Assembly (NCBI RefSeq): GCF_003575965.1
Contig: NZ_QWJJ01000007.1
Coordinates: 1 to 64,000 of the forward strand
Direction of reading: 5' to 3'
Length of the DNA: 64,000 nt
Source of the DNA: Pseudooceanicola sediminis
GTDB lineage: Bacteria; Pseudomonadota; Alphaproteobacteria; Rhodobacterales; Rhodobacteraceae
The notes below the pieces were generated by a model that was not told the DNA's origin, made no database searches, and saw nothing but the letters and a program-made list of their open reading frames with translations. Positions 28,410 through 38,615 of this stretch are shown in pieces (within the stretch, counting starts at the first letter, position 1; every line of letters starts with the position of its first letter). The position numbers were made by a program, and so were the translations under genes.

Positions 28410-28546
28410 CTTTTGCCAGAATTAGTATTTTACAGGTATGAGGCCGGAGAGTAGGCAAAGGGCGGTTGAGGAGACCAGCCAAAAAATCAGAACACGTGCG
28501 ACTGCTGGCCATCGGAGCCATCGGCGCGTTTAGTGGAGGAGCCTCT

Positions 28547-29590
28547 ATGTTCAAGACACTCGTGGCCAGCACGGCCCTAGCCCTTATGCTGACCGGCGGC
28601 GTTCAGGCCGAAACCATCGGCATCGCGATGCCGACCAAATCCTCGGCGCGTTGGATTTCCGACGGCGCGGCGATGGTCGAGCAATTCGAAGAGGCCGGTT
28701 ACGACACCGATCTGCAATACGCCGAAGACGACATCCCGAACCAGCTGGCGCAAATCGAGAACATGATCACCAAGGGCGTCGACGTCCTGGTCATCGCCGC
28801 CATCGACGGCACGACGCTGTCGAACGCCCTGGAAAACGCCCATTTCGCGGACATCAAGGTCATCGCCTATGACCGCCTGATCCGCGACAGCGAATACGTC
28901 GACTATTATGCCACCTTCGACAACTTCAAGGTCGGCGTGCAACAGGCCACCAGCCTGGTCGAAGGCCTGAAGGAACGTTTCGGTGACGGCCCCTACAACG
29001 TCGAACTGTTCGGCGGTTCGCCCGACGACAACAACGCCTACTTCTTTTACAACGGCGCGATGTCGGTCTTGCAGCCGCTGATCGACGACGGCACCATCAA
29101 CATCGTTTCGGGCCAGGAAGGCATGGATCAGGTCGGCACGCTGCGTTGGGACGGTGCGGTTGCACAGTCGCGCATGGATAACCTGCTGTCCGCCTATTAC
29201 ACCGACAAGCAGGTGCATGGCGTTCTGTCGCCCTATGATGGCCTGTCCATCGGCATCCTGTCGTCGCTGAAAGGTGTCGGCTACGGGTCCGGCGACATGA
29301 AGATGCCGATCGTGTCCGGTCAGGACGCCGAGCTGCCGTCGGTCAAGTCGATCATCGCAGGCGAGCAGTATTCGACCATCTTCAAGGACACCCGCGAGCT
29401 GGCCCGCGTCACCGTCGGCATGGTCAACGCGCTGGTTAACGGCACCGAGCCGGAGATCAACGACACCGAGACCTACGACAACGGCAAGAAAGTCGTGCCG
29501 TCCTACCTGCTGGAGCCGGTCGCCGTGGACAAATCCAACTGGAAAGAAGTTCTGGTCGGGTCGGGCTACTACGACGAAAGCCAGTTCTGA
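28547..29590 (+). CDS. chvE: Multiple-monosaccharide ABC transporter substrate-binding protein ChvE
   Basis: A 347-residue periplasmic protein with a Sec signal ([20 protein letters not shown], cleaved after QAE). The mature protein follows Chv[40 protein letters not shown] and [12 protein letters not shown]. ChvE binds glucose, galactose, arabinose, xylose and related aldoses for uptake by GguAB, and in Agrobacterium also takes part in sugar sensing by VirA (no virA here). ATG at 28547 has GGAGGAG upstream. The pathway genes after gguB use galactose and arabinose, both known ChvE ligands. Two stem-loops follow. Confidence 0.92.
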   Translation: MFKTLVASTALALMLTGGVQAETIGIAMPTKSSARWISDGAAMVEQFEEAGYDTDLQYAEDDIPNQLAQIENMITKGVDVLVIAAIDGTTLSNALENAHFADIKVIAYDRLIRDSEYVDYYATFDNFKVGVQQATSLVEGLKERFGDGPYNVELFGGSPDDNNAYFFYNGAMSVLQPLIDDGTINIVSGQEGMDQVGTLRWDGAVAQSRMDNLLSAYYTDKQVHGVLSPYDGLSIGILSSLKGVGYGSGDMKMPIVSGQDAELPSVKSIIAGEQYSTIFKDTRELARVTVGMVNALVNGTEPEINDTETYDNGKKVVPSYLLEPVAVDKSNWKEVLVGSGYYDESQF

Positions 29591-29609
29591 TCTGAACACG
29601 TTCCTCCGC

Positions 29610-29667
29610 CGGGCCGGCATCAATCTGTCGGCCCGTCCGGTCCGCCCGCCCCTGCGGCGGGCGGACC
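29610..29667 (+). promoter_or_regulatory. Two stem-loops between chvE and gguA
   Basis: GGTCCGCCCGCC (29639-29650) pairs perfectly with GGCGGGCGGACC (29656-29667) around CCTGC. The upstream CGGGCCG (29610-29616) pairs with CGGCCCG (29629-29635). No T run follows. The likely roles are partial termination or stabilisation of chvE mRNA. Confidence 0.7.
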
Positions 29668-29698
29668 CCCAATAACGATAAGCAAAAAAGGCAAAGCC

Positions 29699-31219
29699 AT
29701 GAATTCTTTGCTTGAAATGCGCTCCATCACAAAAGAATTTCCCGGCGTCAAAGCGCTCGACAACGTGAACCTCACGGTGGCCGAGGGCGAGATCCATGCG
29801 ATCTGTGGCGAAAACGGCGCGGGAAAATCGACGCTGATGAAAGTGCTCTCGGGCGTCTACCCTGCTGGAACCTATGATGGAGAAATCCACTATTCCGGCA
29901 AGCTGGCACAATTTTCAGGGATCAACGACAGCGAAGACCTGGGGATCATCATCATCCACCAGGAACTGGCGCTGGTGCCGCTGCTGTCGATCGCCGAGAA
30001 CATTTTCCTGGGGAACGAGCGCGCCAGCGGTGGCGTGGTCAACTGGCGCGAGACATTCCGGCGCACCGAGGACCTGCTGAAGAAGGTGGGCCTGTCCGAG
30101 GCCCCCGGCACGCTGATCGAAAGCCTTGGCGTGGGCAAGCAGCAACTGGTCGAGATCGCCAAGGCGCTGTCCAAGGACGTGCGCCTGCTGATCCTGGACG
30201 AGCCGACGGCCGCCCTGTCGGAGGGCGACAGTCAGGCATTGCTGGATCTGCTGCTGGAACTGAAGACGCAGGGCGTCACCAGCATCATCATCAGCCACAA
30301 GCTGAACGAGGTGCGACGCGTGGCCGACAGCGTGACCGTGATCCGCGATGGTGCCACCGTCAGCACGATGAACACAAAGACCGACGATATCACCGAAGAC
30401 CGCATCGTGCGCGACATGGTGGGCCGCGACATGGCCAGCCGGTACCCGGCGCGCGAACGTCATGCCGGCGACATGCTGATGGAGGTCAGGGACTGGAACG
30501 TCTGGCATGCCGAACACAAGGACCGCCAGGTCATCCGCAACGCCAGCTTCAACGTCCGTGCGGGCGAGGTCGTCGGGATTGCGGGGCTGATGGGGTCGGG
30601 CCGCACCGAACTGGCGATGTCGATCTTTGGCAAGAGCTATGGGCGCAACATCTCGGGCGAGGTGGCGATGCACGGGCAGGTCGTGAACGTCAGCGACGTT
30701 CCCAACGCCATCGCATCCGGGCTGGCCTATGTCACCGAGGACCGCAAGTCCCTGGGCCTGATCCTTGAGGAAACGATCCAGAAGAACACCACCCTGGCGA
30801 ACCTGGAAGAGGTCAGCCACCGCGGCGTCCTGGACGAGGGTCAGGAAACCGCCGTGGCCGAGAAATACCGCGATGCCATGAACATTCGCACGCCCAGCGT
30901 CTTTCAGAAGGTGATGAACCTGTCGGGGGGCAACCAGCAAAAGGTCGTCCTGTCGAAATGGCTGTTTGCCGGACCCGAGGTGCTGATCCTGGACGAACCG
31001 ACGCGCGGCATCGACGTGGGCGCGAAATTCGAGATTTACGGCATCATCAACGATCTGTCGGCGCAGGGCAAAGGGGTTGTCATGATCTCTTCGGAAATGC
31101 CCGAGCTGCTGGGGATGTGTGACCGGATTTATGTGATGAACGAGGGCGCTCTGGTCGGGGAACTGACCGCCGAAGAGGCCAGCCAGGAGCGCATCATGTC
31201 GCTCATCGTGACGGATTGA
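29699..31219 (+). CDS. gguA: Multiple-monosaccharide ABC transporter ATP-binding protein GguA
   Basis: A 506-residue tandem ATPase. Domain 1 has GENGAGKST (Walker A) and [12 protein letters not shown]. Domain 2 has [15 protein letters not shown] and [12 protein letters not shown], with GLMGSGRTE in place of a full Walker A. The insert [17 protein letters not shown] and [12 protein letters not shown] are typical of GguA/MmsA-type proteins. It powers GguB-mediated import of sugars delivered by ChvE. Thirteen bases separate it from gguB. Confidence 0.9.
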   Translation: MNSLLEMRSITKEFPGVKALDNVNLTVAEGEIHAICGENGAGKSTLMKVLSGVYPAGTYDGEIHYSGKLAQFSGINDSEDLGIIIIHQELALVPLLSIAENIFLGNERASGGVVNWRETFRRTEDLLKKVGLSEAPGTLIESLGVGKQQLVEIAKALSKDVRLLILDEPTAALSEGDSQALLDLLLELKTQGVTSIIISHKLNEVRRVADSVTVIRDGATVSTMNTKTDDITEDRIVRDMVGRDMASRYPARERHAGDMLMEVRDWNVWHAEHKDRQVIRNASFNVRAGEVVGIAGLMGSGRTELAMSIFGKSYGRNISGEVAMHGQVVNVSDVPNAIASGLAYVTEDRKSLGLILEETIQKNTTLANLEEVSHRGVLDEGQETAVAEKYRDAMNIRTPSVFQKVMNLSGGNQQKVVLSKWLFAGPEVLILDEPTRGIDVGAKFEIYGIINDLSAQGKGVVMISSEMPELLGMCDRIYVMNEGALVGELTAEEASQERIMSLIVTD

Positions 31220-31232
31220 GGAGTTGAGAGAC

Positions 31233-32426
31233 GTGGAAGTGGCAGACAACAACAACGAAAGCGGCACACAGGGCCTGGGCGCCTACCTGGCCGGGCACCT
31301 GCGCGAATACGGGCTGCTGGTCGCGCTGATCGCGATCATGGCGTTCTTTCAGATCGTGACGAACGGCGTGCTGCTGAAGCCCGTCAACATCACCAACCTG
31401 TTCCTGCAGAACAGCTATATCATCATCATGGCGCTTGGCATGCTGGTGGTCATCGTCGCCGGGCACATCGACCTGTCCGTCGGCTCGGTCATGGGATTTG
31501 TCGGGGCGCTGGCGGCGGTGATGATCGTCAACTGGGGCTGGCCGGTCTGGCTGACCATCCCGGCGTGCCTGATCATGGGCCTGATCATCGGCGCATGGCA
31601 CGGCTACTGGGTGGCCTACTGGAAGATCCCGGCGTTCATCGTGACGCTGGCGGGGATGCTGGTCTTTCGCGGCCTGTCGCTGTGGCTGCTGGAAGGCCAG
31701 TCCGTCGGTCCGTTCCCGCGCAGTTTCCAGGCGCTGTCGACCGGCTTCATTCCCGATTTCCTGGGCGGTGGACGCCCCAATGCCACTTCGCTTGCCGCCG
31801 GTATCATCGCGGTTCTGCTGATCCTGTGGCTGGGCATCCGCCAGCGCGCCCGCAACCGCCAGTACGGCATGGAAGACGAACCGACGGCCTTTTTCGTGGT
31901 GCGCAACTTCATCATCTGCGGCGCGCTGCTGTACGTGACCTACAAGCTGGCGTATTTCCGCGGCCTGCCGAACGTATTGATCTCGATGGTTCTGCTGACG
32001 GTCGTCTATGCCTTCATCACCGCCAACACGACGCTGGGTCGCCGGATCTATGCGCTCGGCGGAAACGAAAAGGCCGCGAAGCTGTCGGGCATCCGGACCG
32101 AGCGCCTGACCTTTCTGTCGTTTGTCAACATGGGCCTGCTGGCCGCGCTGGCCGGTCTGATCTTTGCCGCACGCCTGAACACGGCGACACCGAAAGCCGG
32201 TTTCGCGGTCGAGCTGGACGTGATCGCGGCCGTGTTCATCGGCGGCGCATCCATGTCGGGTGGGTCGGGCAAGATCGTCGGGGCCGTGGTCGGCGCCTTC
32301 ATCATGGGCGTGATGAACAACGGCATGTCGATCATGGGTATCGGCATCGACTACCAGCAGGTGATCAAGGGTCTGGTGCTGCTGGCGGCCGTGTTCTTCG
32401 ACGTCTACCAGAAGAACAAGAACTGA
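31233..32426 (+). CDS. gguB: Multiple-monosaccharide ABC transporter permease GguB
   Basis: A 397-residue CUT2 permease with about eleven membrane spans and a longer middle loop (RQRARNRQYGMEDEPTAFFV) that marks the GguB type; a single permease serves as a homodimer. Signatures: AGHIDLSVGSVMGFVG, IVTLAGMLVFRGLSL and GGASMSGGSGKIVGA. The GTG at 31233 is chosen because GAGGAG at 31218-31223 lies nine bases upstream; a TTG at 31224 overlaps the ribosome site. It is followed by hairpins and then the oxidative pathway genes. Confidence 0.88.
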   Translation: MEVADNNNESGTQGLGAYLAGHLREYGLLVALIAIMAFFQIVTNGVLLKPVNITNLFLQNSYIIIMALGMLVVIVAGHIDLSVGSVMGFVGALAAVMIVNWGWPVWLTIPACLIMGLIIGAWHGYWVAYWKIPAFIVTLAGMLVFRGLSLWLLEGQSVGPFPRSFQALSTGFIPDFLGGGRPNATSLAAGIIAVLLILWLGIRQRARNRQYGMEDEPTAFFVVRNFIICGALLYVTYKLAYFRGLPNVLISMVLLTVVYAFITANTTLGRRIYALGGNEKAAKLSGIRTERLTFLSFVNMGLLAALAGLIFAARLNTATPKAGFAVELDVIAAVFIGGASMSGGSGKIVGAVVGAFIMGVMNNGMSIMGIGIDYQQVIKGLVLLAAVFFDVYQKNKN

Positions 32427-32433
32427 GGCGGAC

Positions 32434-32513
32434 TGCCCTGCCGCCGCGACAGGTGGCGGGGCAACGCAGACGCTGAGTGAGATTTTCGCGCGGCCAAAGG
32501 GCTGGCCGTGCGC
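32434..32513 (+). promoter_or_regulatory. Two stem-loops between gguB and the dehydratase gene
   Basis: TGCCCTGCCGCC (32434-32445) pairs with GGTGGCGGGGCA (32452-32463), allowing two G-U pairs. A second stem joins GCGCGGCCA (32488-32496) to TGGCCGTGCGC (32503-32513) with a bulge. They mark the boundary between the transporter and pathway parts of what may be one long transcript; neither has a T run. Confidence 0.5.
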
Positions 32514-32564
32514 CCCCCGGCCGCCGATTTCGGCCCCGGAACTATAGTAACAAGGTACCACGAA

Positions 32565-34307
32565 ATGACGTTCAAACCTGCCCAATGGCCCCGCAAGCTG
32601 CGCTCGCAGGAATGGTACGGCGGCAATTCACGCGACACGATCTATCACCGCGGCTGGCTGAAGAACCAGGGACACCCGCACGACCTGTTCGACGGGCGGC
32701 CGATCATCGGCATCCTGAACACGTGGTCGGACCTGACCCCCTGCAACGGCCACCTGCGCGAACTGGCTGAAAAGGTGAAGGCCGGGATCTGGGAAGCCGG
32801 TGGGTTTCCGGTCGAGGTGCCCGTCTTTTCCGCGTCCGAAAACACCTTCCGCCCGACCGCGATGATGTATCGCAACCTTGCCGCGCTTGCGGTCGAGGAA
32901 GCGATGCGCGGGCAGCCGATGGACGGGGCCGTGTTGATGGTGGGCTGTGACAAGACCACGCCCAGCCTGCTGATGGCCGCCGCCTCGACCGACATTCCGT
33001 CGATCGCGGTGACCGGCGGGCCGATGCTGAACGGCTATTTCCGGGGCGAGCGTGTCGGTTCGGGCACCCACCTGTGGAAATTCTCGGAGATGGTGAAAGC
33101 CGGAGAGATGACCCAGGAGGAATTCCTTGAGGCCGAAGCCTCGATGAGCCGCTCGACCGGGACCTGCAACACGATGGGCACCGCCAGCACCATGGCCAGC
33201 ATGGCCGAGGCGCTTGGCATGGCCCTGTCGGGCAATGCGGCGATCCCGGCGGTCGACTCGCGCCGCCGCGTGATGGCGCAGATGACCGGCCGCCGTATCG
33301 TGCAGATGGTCAAGGACGACCTGAAACCGTCCGACGTGATGACCAAGCAGGCGTTCGAAAACGCGATCCGCACCAATGGCGCGATTGGCGGATCGACCAA
33401 CGCGGTCGTGCACCTGCTGGCCATTGCGGGCCGGGTCGGCGTCGATCTGACGCTGGACGACTGGGACCGCTGCGGGCGCGACGTGGCGACCATCGTGAAC
33501 CTGATGCCGTCGGGCAAGTACCTGATGGAAGAGTTCTTTTATGCCGGTGGCCTGCCTGTCGTGCTGAAGCGGCTGGGCGAGGCCGGTCTGCTGCACAAGG
33601 AGGCGCTGACCGTCGCGGGCACCCCGATCTGGGACGACGTCAAGGACGTGGTGAACTGGAACGAGGACGTCATCCTGCCGGTCGAAAAGGCCCTGACGCA
33701 ACAGGGCGGCATTGCCGTGCTGAAAGGCAACCTTGCGCCCAAGGGGGCCGTGCTGAAGCCCTCTGCCGCGTCCGAGCACCTGCTGGTGCACACGGGCCGG
33801 GCCGTGGTCTTCGAGGATATCGACGACTACAAGGCCAAGATCAACGACCCGGATCTCGACATCGACGAGACCTGCGTGATGGTGCTGAAGAACTGCGGGC
33901 CGAAGGGCTATCCCGGGATGGCCGAGGTCGGCAACATGGGTCTGCCGCCGAAGGTTCTGAAAAAGGGCATCACCGACATGGTGCGGATTTCGGACGCGCG
34001 GATGTCGGGCACCGCCTATGGCACTGTCGTGCTGCATACCTCGCCCGAAGCGGCGGCAGGTGGGCCGCTGGCCGTGGTGCGCAATGGCGACATGATCAAG
34101 CTGGATGTGCCGAACCGGTCGCTGCACCTCGACATCTCGGACGAAGAGCTGGCCAGCCGCCTGGCGGCCTGGGAGCCGACGCATGAACGCGCGCCCTCGG
34201 GCTATGAATGGCTGCACCAGACCCACGTTGAGGGCGCCGATACGGGGGCCGATCTGGACTTTCTGAAAGGATCGCGCGGCTCGGCGGTCGGGAAGGATTC
34301 CCATTGA
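32565..34307 (+). CDS. L-arabonate dehydratase (IlvD/Edd family)
   Basis: A 580-residue [2Fe-2S] dehydratase that removes water from L-arabonate to give 2-keto-3-deoxy-L-arabonate. The cluster cysteines C60 (LTPCNGH), C128 (VGCDKTTP) and C201 (GTCNTMG) match the spacing of sugar-acid dehydratases of this family. The N-terminal QWPRKLRSQEWYGG and the LNTWSDLTPCNGH context favour arabonate/fuconate/galactonate enzymes over IlvD or Edd. Pathway context supports arabonate, and galactonate may be a second substrate. ATG at 32565 is preferred to a frame open to 32508. The stop overlaps the next gene (TGATG). Confidence 0.87.
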   Translation: MTFKPAQWPRKLRSQEWYGGNSRDTIYHRGWLKNQGHPHDLFDGRPIIGILNTWSDLTPCNGHLRELAEKVKAGIWEAGGFPVEVPVFSASENTFRPTAMMYRNLAALAVEEAMRGQPMDGAVLMVGCDKTTPSLLMAAASTDIPSIAVTGGPMLNGYFRGERVGSGTHLWKFSEMVKAGEMTQEEFLEAEASMSRSTGTCNTMGTASTMASMAEALGMALSGNAAIPAVDSRRRVMAQMTGRRIVQMVKDDLKPSDVMTKQAFENAIRTNGAIGGSTNAVVHLLAIAGRVGVDLTLDDWDRCGRDVATIVNLMPSGKYLMEEFFYAGGLPVVLKRLGEAGLLHKEALTVAGTPIWDDVKDVVNWNEDVILPVEKALTQQGGIAVLKGNLAPKGAVLKPSAASEHLLVHTGRAVVFEDIDDYKAKINDPDLDIDETCVMVLKNCGPKGYPGMAEVGNMGLPPKVLKKGITDMVRISDARMSGTAYGTVVLHTSPEAAAGGPLAVVRNGDMIKLDVPNRSLHLDISDEELASRLAAWEPTHERAPSGYEWLHQTHVEGADTGADLDFLKGSRGSAVGKDSH

Positions 34308-35233
34308 TGGAAATCGCACTGATAGGGATCGGCAAGATCGCGGCGGACCAGCATGTTCCCGCGATTGCAGCTTCGGACGACTGGCAGTTGGCCGCGACGG
34401 TGTCGCGCGCCGGATCGGTCGAGGGGGTCGATGCCTATACCGACTTTGACGCGTTGCTGGCCGAACGACCGGAGATCCGCGTGATCTCTCTCTGCCTGCC
34501 GCCCGTGCCGCGCTTTGACTACGCCACCCGTGCGCTGAAGGCCGGTCGGCACGTGATGCTGGAGAAACCGCCGGGGGCCACCCTGTCGGAATGTCACGCA
34601 CTCGAGGCGCTGGCGCGTGCCAAGGGTGTCTCTCTCTATGCCACCTGGCATTCGCGCGAGGCCGACAAGGTCGCGGCCGCGAAGGAGTGGCTGTCGGGCA
34701 AGACGTTGAAATCTTTCCGCGTGACGTGGAAGGAAGACGTGCGCCGCTGGCATCCCGGTCAGGACTGGATATTCGAGCCGGGCGGGCTGGGCGTATTCGA
34801 TCCCGGCATCAACGCCCTATCCATCGTGACGAGGATCCTGCCGGATGCGATCCACCTGAGTGGTGCCACACTGCATGTTCCCGAGAACCGGCAGGCCCCC
34901 ATTGCTGCTGATCTGAATTTTTATCACCCCGGCGGGGCGGACGTGTCTGCCGTGTTCGACTTTCGTCAGGAGGGCGAGCAGACCTGGGCCATCGAGGCCG
35001 TGACCGAGGACGGCACGATGCAGCTGGCCCACGGCGGCGCGCAGATGTTTGTCGATGGCGTGGCGCACGGCGCGACCGAGACGGGTCTGCACGGGGAATA
35101 CCCCCGCCTTTACGCCAACATGGCCGCCCTGGTGCGCGCCGGTGGCATCGACATGGACCTGTCGCCGATGCGCCATGTCGCCGATGCCTTCCTGCTTGGC
35201 CGTCGCGAGACGGTCGCCCCCTTTGAGTTCTGA
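34307..35233 (+). CDS. L-arabinose / D-galactose 1-dehydrogenase (Gfo/Idh/MocA family)
   Basis: A 308-residue NAD(P)-dependent sugar dehydrogenase. The Rossmann start IALIGIGKIAADQHVPAI and the EKPPG motif with catalytic Lys87 are as in the Azospirillum L-arabinose 1-dehydrogenase, whose length is also about 308. It oxidises L-arabinose, and in this family D-galactose, at C1 to the lactone. The two sugars share configuration at C2-C4. The ATG shares one base with the dehydratase stop. The matching lactonase lies at 39217-40068. Confidence 0.85.
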   Translation: MEIALIGIGKIAADQHVPAIAASDDWQLAATVSRAGSVEGVDAYTDFDALLAERPEIRVISLCLPPVPRFDYATRALKAGRHVMLEKPPGATLSECHALEALARAKGVSLYATWHSREADKVAAAKEWLSGKTLKSFRVTWKEDVRRWHPGQDWIFEPGGLGVFDPGINALSIVTRILPDAIHLSGATLHVPENRQAPIAADLNFYHPGGADVSAVFDFRQEGEQTWAIEAVTEDGTMQLAHGGAQMFVDGVAHGATETGLHGEYPRLYANMAALVRAGGIDMDLSPMRHVADAFLLGRRETVAPFEF

Positions 35234-35246
35234 GAAAGGACCGACA

Positions 35247-36164
35247 GTGAAAAGCCCCCTTACCGGCATCCTGCCCGTCGCCCCCACACCGTTCCACGCC
35301 GATGGCACCGTCGACGAACAGGGCATGCGCCGTGTCCTAGACCTGTTGATCGACCAGGGCGTCGATGCGATCTGCATCCTTGCCAACTACTCGGAACAGT
35401 TCGTGCTGTCCGATGATGAACGCGCCCTGCTGACCAGGCTGAGCGTGGAACATGTCGCGGGCCGCGTGCCGGTGATCGTCACGATCAGCCATTTCAGCAC
35501 CGAGATCGTCATCGAGCGGGCGAAATATGCCGAGGCGCTTGGCGCGTCGATGGTGATGATGATGCCGCCCTATCACGGTGTCGGCCTGGTGCCCGCCGTC
35601 GAGGGGATCTATGAGCATTTCGCCATGGTCTCGGACGCCATCAACATCCCGATCATGATCCAGGATGCGCCGCTGTCCGGTGTCACCCTGCCTGTGCCGC
35701 TGCTGGTGCGCATGGCGAAAGAGATCGAGAACGTCAGCTATTTCAAGATCGAGACACCCTTTGCCGCCGACAAGCTGGCACTGCTGATCGAACAGGGCGG
35801 CGAACACATCGTCGGGCCGTTCGACGGCGAAGAAGCCGTCACTCTGCTGGCCGATCTGGACGCGGGGTGTACGGGTACGATGACCTCTGGCATGTTCCCC
35901 GAGCTGCTGCGCCCGATCGTCACGCATTATCTTGCCGGTGACAAGGACGCGGCCCTTGAACAGTGGAAGCTCTGCATGCCACTTATCAATCATGAAAACC
36001 GCCAATGCGGGCTGCGTGCCTGCAAGACGGTCTATGCCGCCGGCGGCGTGATCGGGTCCGATTGCGTTCGCCATCCGCTGAAACCCATGACCCAACGGAC
36101 CAAGGATCGGCTGCTGCACCTTGCAGGCGAGCTGGACATTCTGGCGCTTCGCTGGGCCAAGTAA
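35247..36164 (+). CDS. 2-keto-3-deoxy-L-arabonate dehydratase (DapA family)
   Basis: A 305-residue class I TIM-barrel enzyme of the dihydrodipicolinate synthase family. Schiff-base Lys167 sits in YFKIETP and the active-site Tyr109 in MPPYHG. In this operon it converts 2-keto-3-deoxy-L-arabonate to 2-oxoglutarate semialdehyde, the next-to-last step of oxidative pentose breakdown. The GTG at 35247 is used because AGAAAGGA lies just upstream and LTGILPVAPTPF is the usual start. The open frame to 35049 is the shadow of the dehydrogenase. An aldolase role (C5 cleavage) is the main alternative; the adjacent semialdehyde dehydrogenase argues against it. Confidence 0.85.
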   Translation: MKSPLTGILPVAPTPFHADGTVDEQGMRRVLDLLIDQGVDAICILANYSEQFVLSDDERALLTRLSVEHVAGRVPVIVTISHFSTEIVIERAKYAEALGASMVMMMPPYHGVGLVPAVEGIYEHFAMVSDAINIPIMIQDAPLSGVTLPVPLLVRMAKEIENVSYFKIETPFAADKLALLIEQGGEHIVGPFDGEEAVTLLADLDAGCTGTMTSGMFPELLRPIVTHYLAGDKDAALEQWKLCMPLINHENRQCGLRACKTVYAAGGVIGSDCVRHPLKPMTQRTKDRLLHLAGELDILALRWAK

Positions 36165-36185
36165 GGGCAAAAGGATTTTAAGCAC

Positions 36186-37706
36186 ATGACATTCGAACCC
36201 CATGGCAAACACCTGATCGCAGGCGACTGGGTTGCCACAGACAAGACGTTCCATTCGGTCCCCGTAACGGGCGAGGCCAAGACCTTTTCCGCGGGCAATG
36301 CCGACCTGGTCGACCGTGCGGCAAAGGCCGCCGAGGAGGCCTTCTGGGTCTACGGCTATACCACGCGGGATGAGCGCGCCGCCTTTCTGAACGCCATCGC
36401 GGACGAGATCGAAGCCCGTGGCGAGGCGATTACCGCCATCGGCAGCGCCGAAACCGGCCTGCCCGAAGGCCGCCTGCAGGGCGAGCGGGGCCGCGCCACC
36501 GGCCAGCTGCGCCTGTTCGCGTCCCATATCCAGGACGGTGCCTACCTGGACAAACGTCACGACGTGGCCCTGCCCGACCGCGCGCCGCTGCCGCGCCCCG
36601 ACATCAAGCTGGTCGAGCGCCCGATCGGCCCGGTCGCGGTCTTTGGTGCGTCGAACTTTCCGTTGGCGTTTTCGACCGCCGGGGGCGATACCGCCGCCGC
36701 GCTGGCCGCAGGCTGCCCCGTCGTCGTGAAGGGCCATGAGGCGCATCCCGGCACCGCCGAGATCGTCGCCGAGGCGATCCACGCCGCAATCAAGACATGC
36801 GGCATGCACCCCGGTGTGTTCAGCATGATCCACGGCGGCAACTACGAGGTGGGCGGCGCGCTGGTTCAGCATCCGCTGATCAAGGCTGTCGGCTTTACCG
36901 GATCGTTCCGGGGCGGCAAGGCGCTGTTCGACCTGTGTGCACAACGCCCCGAGCCGATCCCGTTCTTTGGCGAGCTTGGCAGCGTCAACCCGATGTTCAT
37001 GCTGCCCGAAGCCATGGCTGCGCGCGGCGAAGCGCTGGCAACCGGCTGGGCCGGGTCGCTGACGATGGGCGCGGGCCAGTTCTGCACCAATCCCGGCGTG
37101 CTGGTGATGGTCGATGGCGCCGATACGGATGCGTTTCTGGAAACGGCTGTCGATGCGCTCGGCAAGGTCGGCCCGCAAACCATGCTGACCAACGGCATTG
37201 CCGACGCCTATCGGTCGGGTCGCGATACCATCGCGGCACAACCGGGCGTTCAGGAGATCCTGAACACCACCAGCGAACAGCGCAACGCGACGCCGTTCGT
37301 GTTCGAGACGACGGGCGACGCATGGCTGGCGAACCCGGCCCTGGGGCACGAGGTCTTTGGCCCGCTGGGTCTGGCGGTGAAGGTCAAGGACACCGATCAG
37401 ATGCTGGAGGTTGCCCGCAGCCTTGAAGGTCAGCTGACCTGCACGCTGCACATGGACGACGGCGACACCGAGCTGGGCCAGAAACTGATGCCAGTGCTGG
37501 AACGCAAAGCGGGCCGCATCCTGGCGAATGGTTTCCCCACCGGCGTCGAGGTGTCCGAGGCGATGGTGCATGGCGGGCCGTTCCCGGCCTCGACCAACTT
37601 TGGCGCGACCAGCGTCGGCACCATGGCGATCCGTCGTTTCCTGCGCCCGGTCAGCTATCAGAACCTGCCGGACGCGCTGTTGCCGGTCGACCTGCAACAG
37701 GACTGA
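36186..37706 (+). CDS. 2-oxoglutarate semialdehyde dehydrogenase (NADP-type aldehyde dehydrogenase)
   Basis: A 506-residue aldehyde dehydrogenase of the ketoglutarate-semialdehyde type. The catalytic Cys300 is in GAGQFCTNPG and the general base Glu263 in FFGELGSVNP. VFGASNFPLAFS is the family's cofactor-side motif. It oxidises the semialdehyde from the preceding enzyme to 2-oxoglutarate, feeding the TCA cycle. The fragment at 1-163 is a paralogous C-terminus. It sits 21 bases after the dehydratase and 3 before dgoK. Confidence 0.9.
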   Translation: MTFEPHGKHLIAGDWVATDKTFHSVPVTGEAKTFSAGNADLVDRAAKAAEEAFWVYGYTTRDERAAFLNAIADEIEARGEAITAIGSAETGLPEGRLQGERGRATGQLRLFASHIQDGAYLDKRHDVALPDRAPLPRPDIKLVERPIGPVAVFGASNFPLAFSTAGGDTAAALAAGCPVVVKGHEAHPGTAEIVAEAIHAAIKTCGMHPGVFSMIHGGNYEVGGALVQHPLIKAVGFTGSFRGGKALFDLCAQRPEPIPFFGELGSVNPMFMLPEAMAARGEALATGWAGSLTMGAGQFCTNPGVLVMVDGADTDAFLETAVDALGKVGPQTMLTNGIADAYRSGRDTIAAQPGVQEILNTTSEQRNATPFVFETTGDAWLANPALGHEVFGPLGLAVKVKDTDQMLEVARSLEGQLTCTLHMDDGDTELGQKLMPVLERKAGRILANGFPTGVEVSEAMVHGGPFPASTNFGATSVGTMAIRRFLRPVSYQNLPDALLPVDLQQD

Positions 37707-37709
37707 GCG

Positions 37710-38615
37710 ATGTACGCAGACTGGATTGCCGCCGACTGGGGCACCTCGAACCTGCGCCTCTGGGCCATTGGCCCGGAGGGACAGGTCATGGTGGAACGTT
37801 CCTCGGCCGATGGCATGGGCAAGCTGACGCCCGAGGGCTTCGAGCCGGTGCTGGTGGCGCTGGCCGGGGACCTTCTGGAACCGGGCCGCGTGACGCAGGT
37901 GCTGATCTGCGGCATGGCCGGGGCGCGTCAGGGCTGGGTCGAGGCCCCCTATACCGCCACGCCCTGCCCGCCCGCCAGTCTGTCACCCGTCCCTGTCAAG
38001 ACCAGGGATCCGCGCCTGTCGGTGCGGATCCTGCCCGGTGTCTGCCAGACCGACCCCGCCGATGTGATGCGCGGCGAGGAAACGCAGATCGCGGGCTTTC
38101 TTGCCATGGAACCCGACTTCGACGGCACGCTGTGCCTGCCCGGCACCCATACCAAATGGGTGCGGGTCGCCCAGGGCCAGATCCGGCATTTCCGCACCGC
38201 CATGACCGGCGAAATGTTCGCGTTGCTGTCGACGCAATCGGTGCTGCGCCACTCGGTACACGGCGAGGCATTCAGCGACCCGGCATTTGCCGACGCGCTG
38301 GAACAGGCGCTGAGTGCGCCCGACGGCCTGCTGCTGGACCTGTTTTCAATACGCCCGTCGTCGCTGTTGAACGACACCCCCGCCGAGGTCGCCCGGGCCC
38401 GCCTGTCGGGTCTGCTGATCGGGTCGGAACTGGCTGCGACGCGCGACTATTGGCGGTCGATGCCGGTGGTCATCATCGGGGATGCCGGGCTGAGCGCGCG
38501 CTATGGCGCGGCGCTGACGCGCGCCGGGGCAAGCGCCCGCGTCAGTGACCACCCCGCCCTTGCACTGAACGGCCTGATTGCCGCCCACGCGCACCTTTCC
38601 GAGGACATGACATGA
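37710..38615 (+). CDS. dgoK: 2-dehydro-3-deoxygalactonokinase
   Basis: A 301-residue sugar-acid kinase of the DgoK family (actin-like ATPase fold). The phosphate-1 motif is [12 protein letters not shown], and [11 protein letters not shown] is the second conserved block. [11 protein letters not shown] and [17 protein letters not shown] mark the C-terminal domain. It phosphorylates 2-keto-3-deoxygalactonate at C6 in the De Ley-Doudoroff galactose pathway. It overlaps dgoA by four bases (ATGA). Its presence inside the arabinose genes shows that the operon also handles a hexose. Confidence 0.9.
   Translation: MYADWIAADWGTSNLRLWAIGPEGQVMVERSSADGMGKLTPEGFEPVLVALAGDLLEPGRVTQVLICGMAGARQGWVEAPYTATPCPPASLSPVPVKTRDPRLSVRILPGVCQTDPADVMRGEETQIAGFLAMEPDFDGTLCLPGTHTKWVRVAQGQIRHFRTAMTGEMFALLSTQSVLRHSVHGEAFSDPAFADALEQALSAPDGLLLDLFSIRPSSLLNDTPAEVARARLSGLLIGSELAATRDYWRSMPVVIIGDAGLSARYGAALTRAGASARVSDHPALALNGLIAAHAHLSEDMT

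Noticed and set aside
32565..34307. Dihydroxyacid dehydratase (IlvD) or 6-phosphogluconate dehydratase (Edd)
   Set aside because: The N-terminal pattern and three-cysteine spacing (60, 128, 201) fit sugar-acid dehydratases, and all neighbours belong to arabinose/galactose oxidation.
35337..37697. A 786-codon open frame on the minus strand
   Set aside because: It is antisense to the KDA dehydratase and semialdehyde dehydrogenase genes, whose catalytic residues are intact. Composition is that of a shadow frame.
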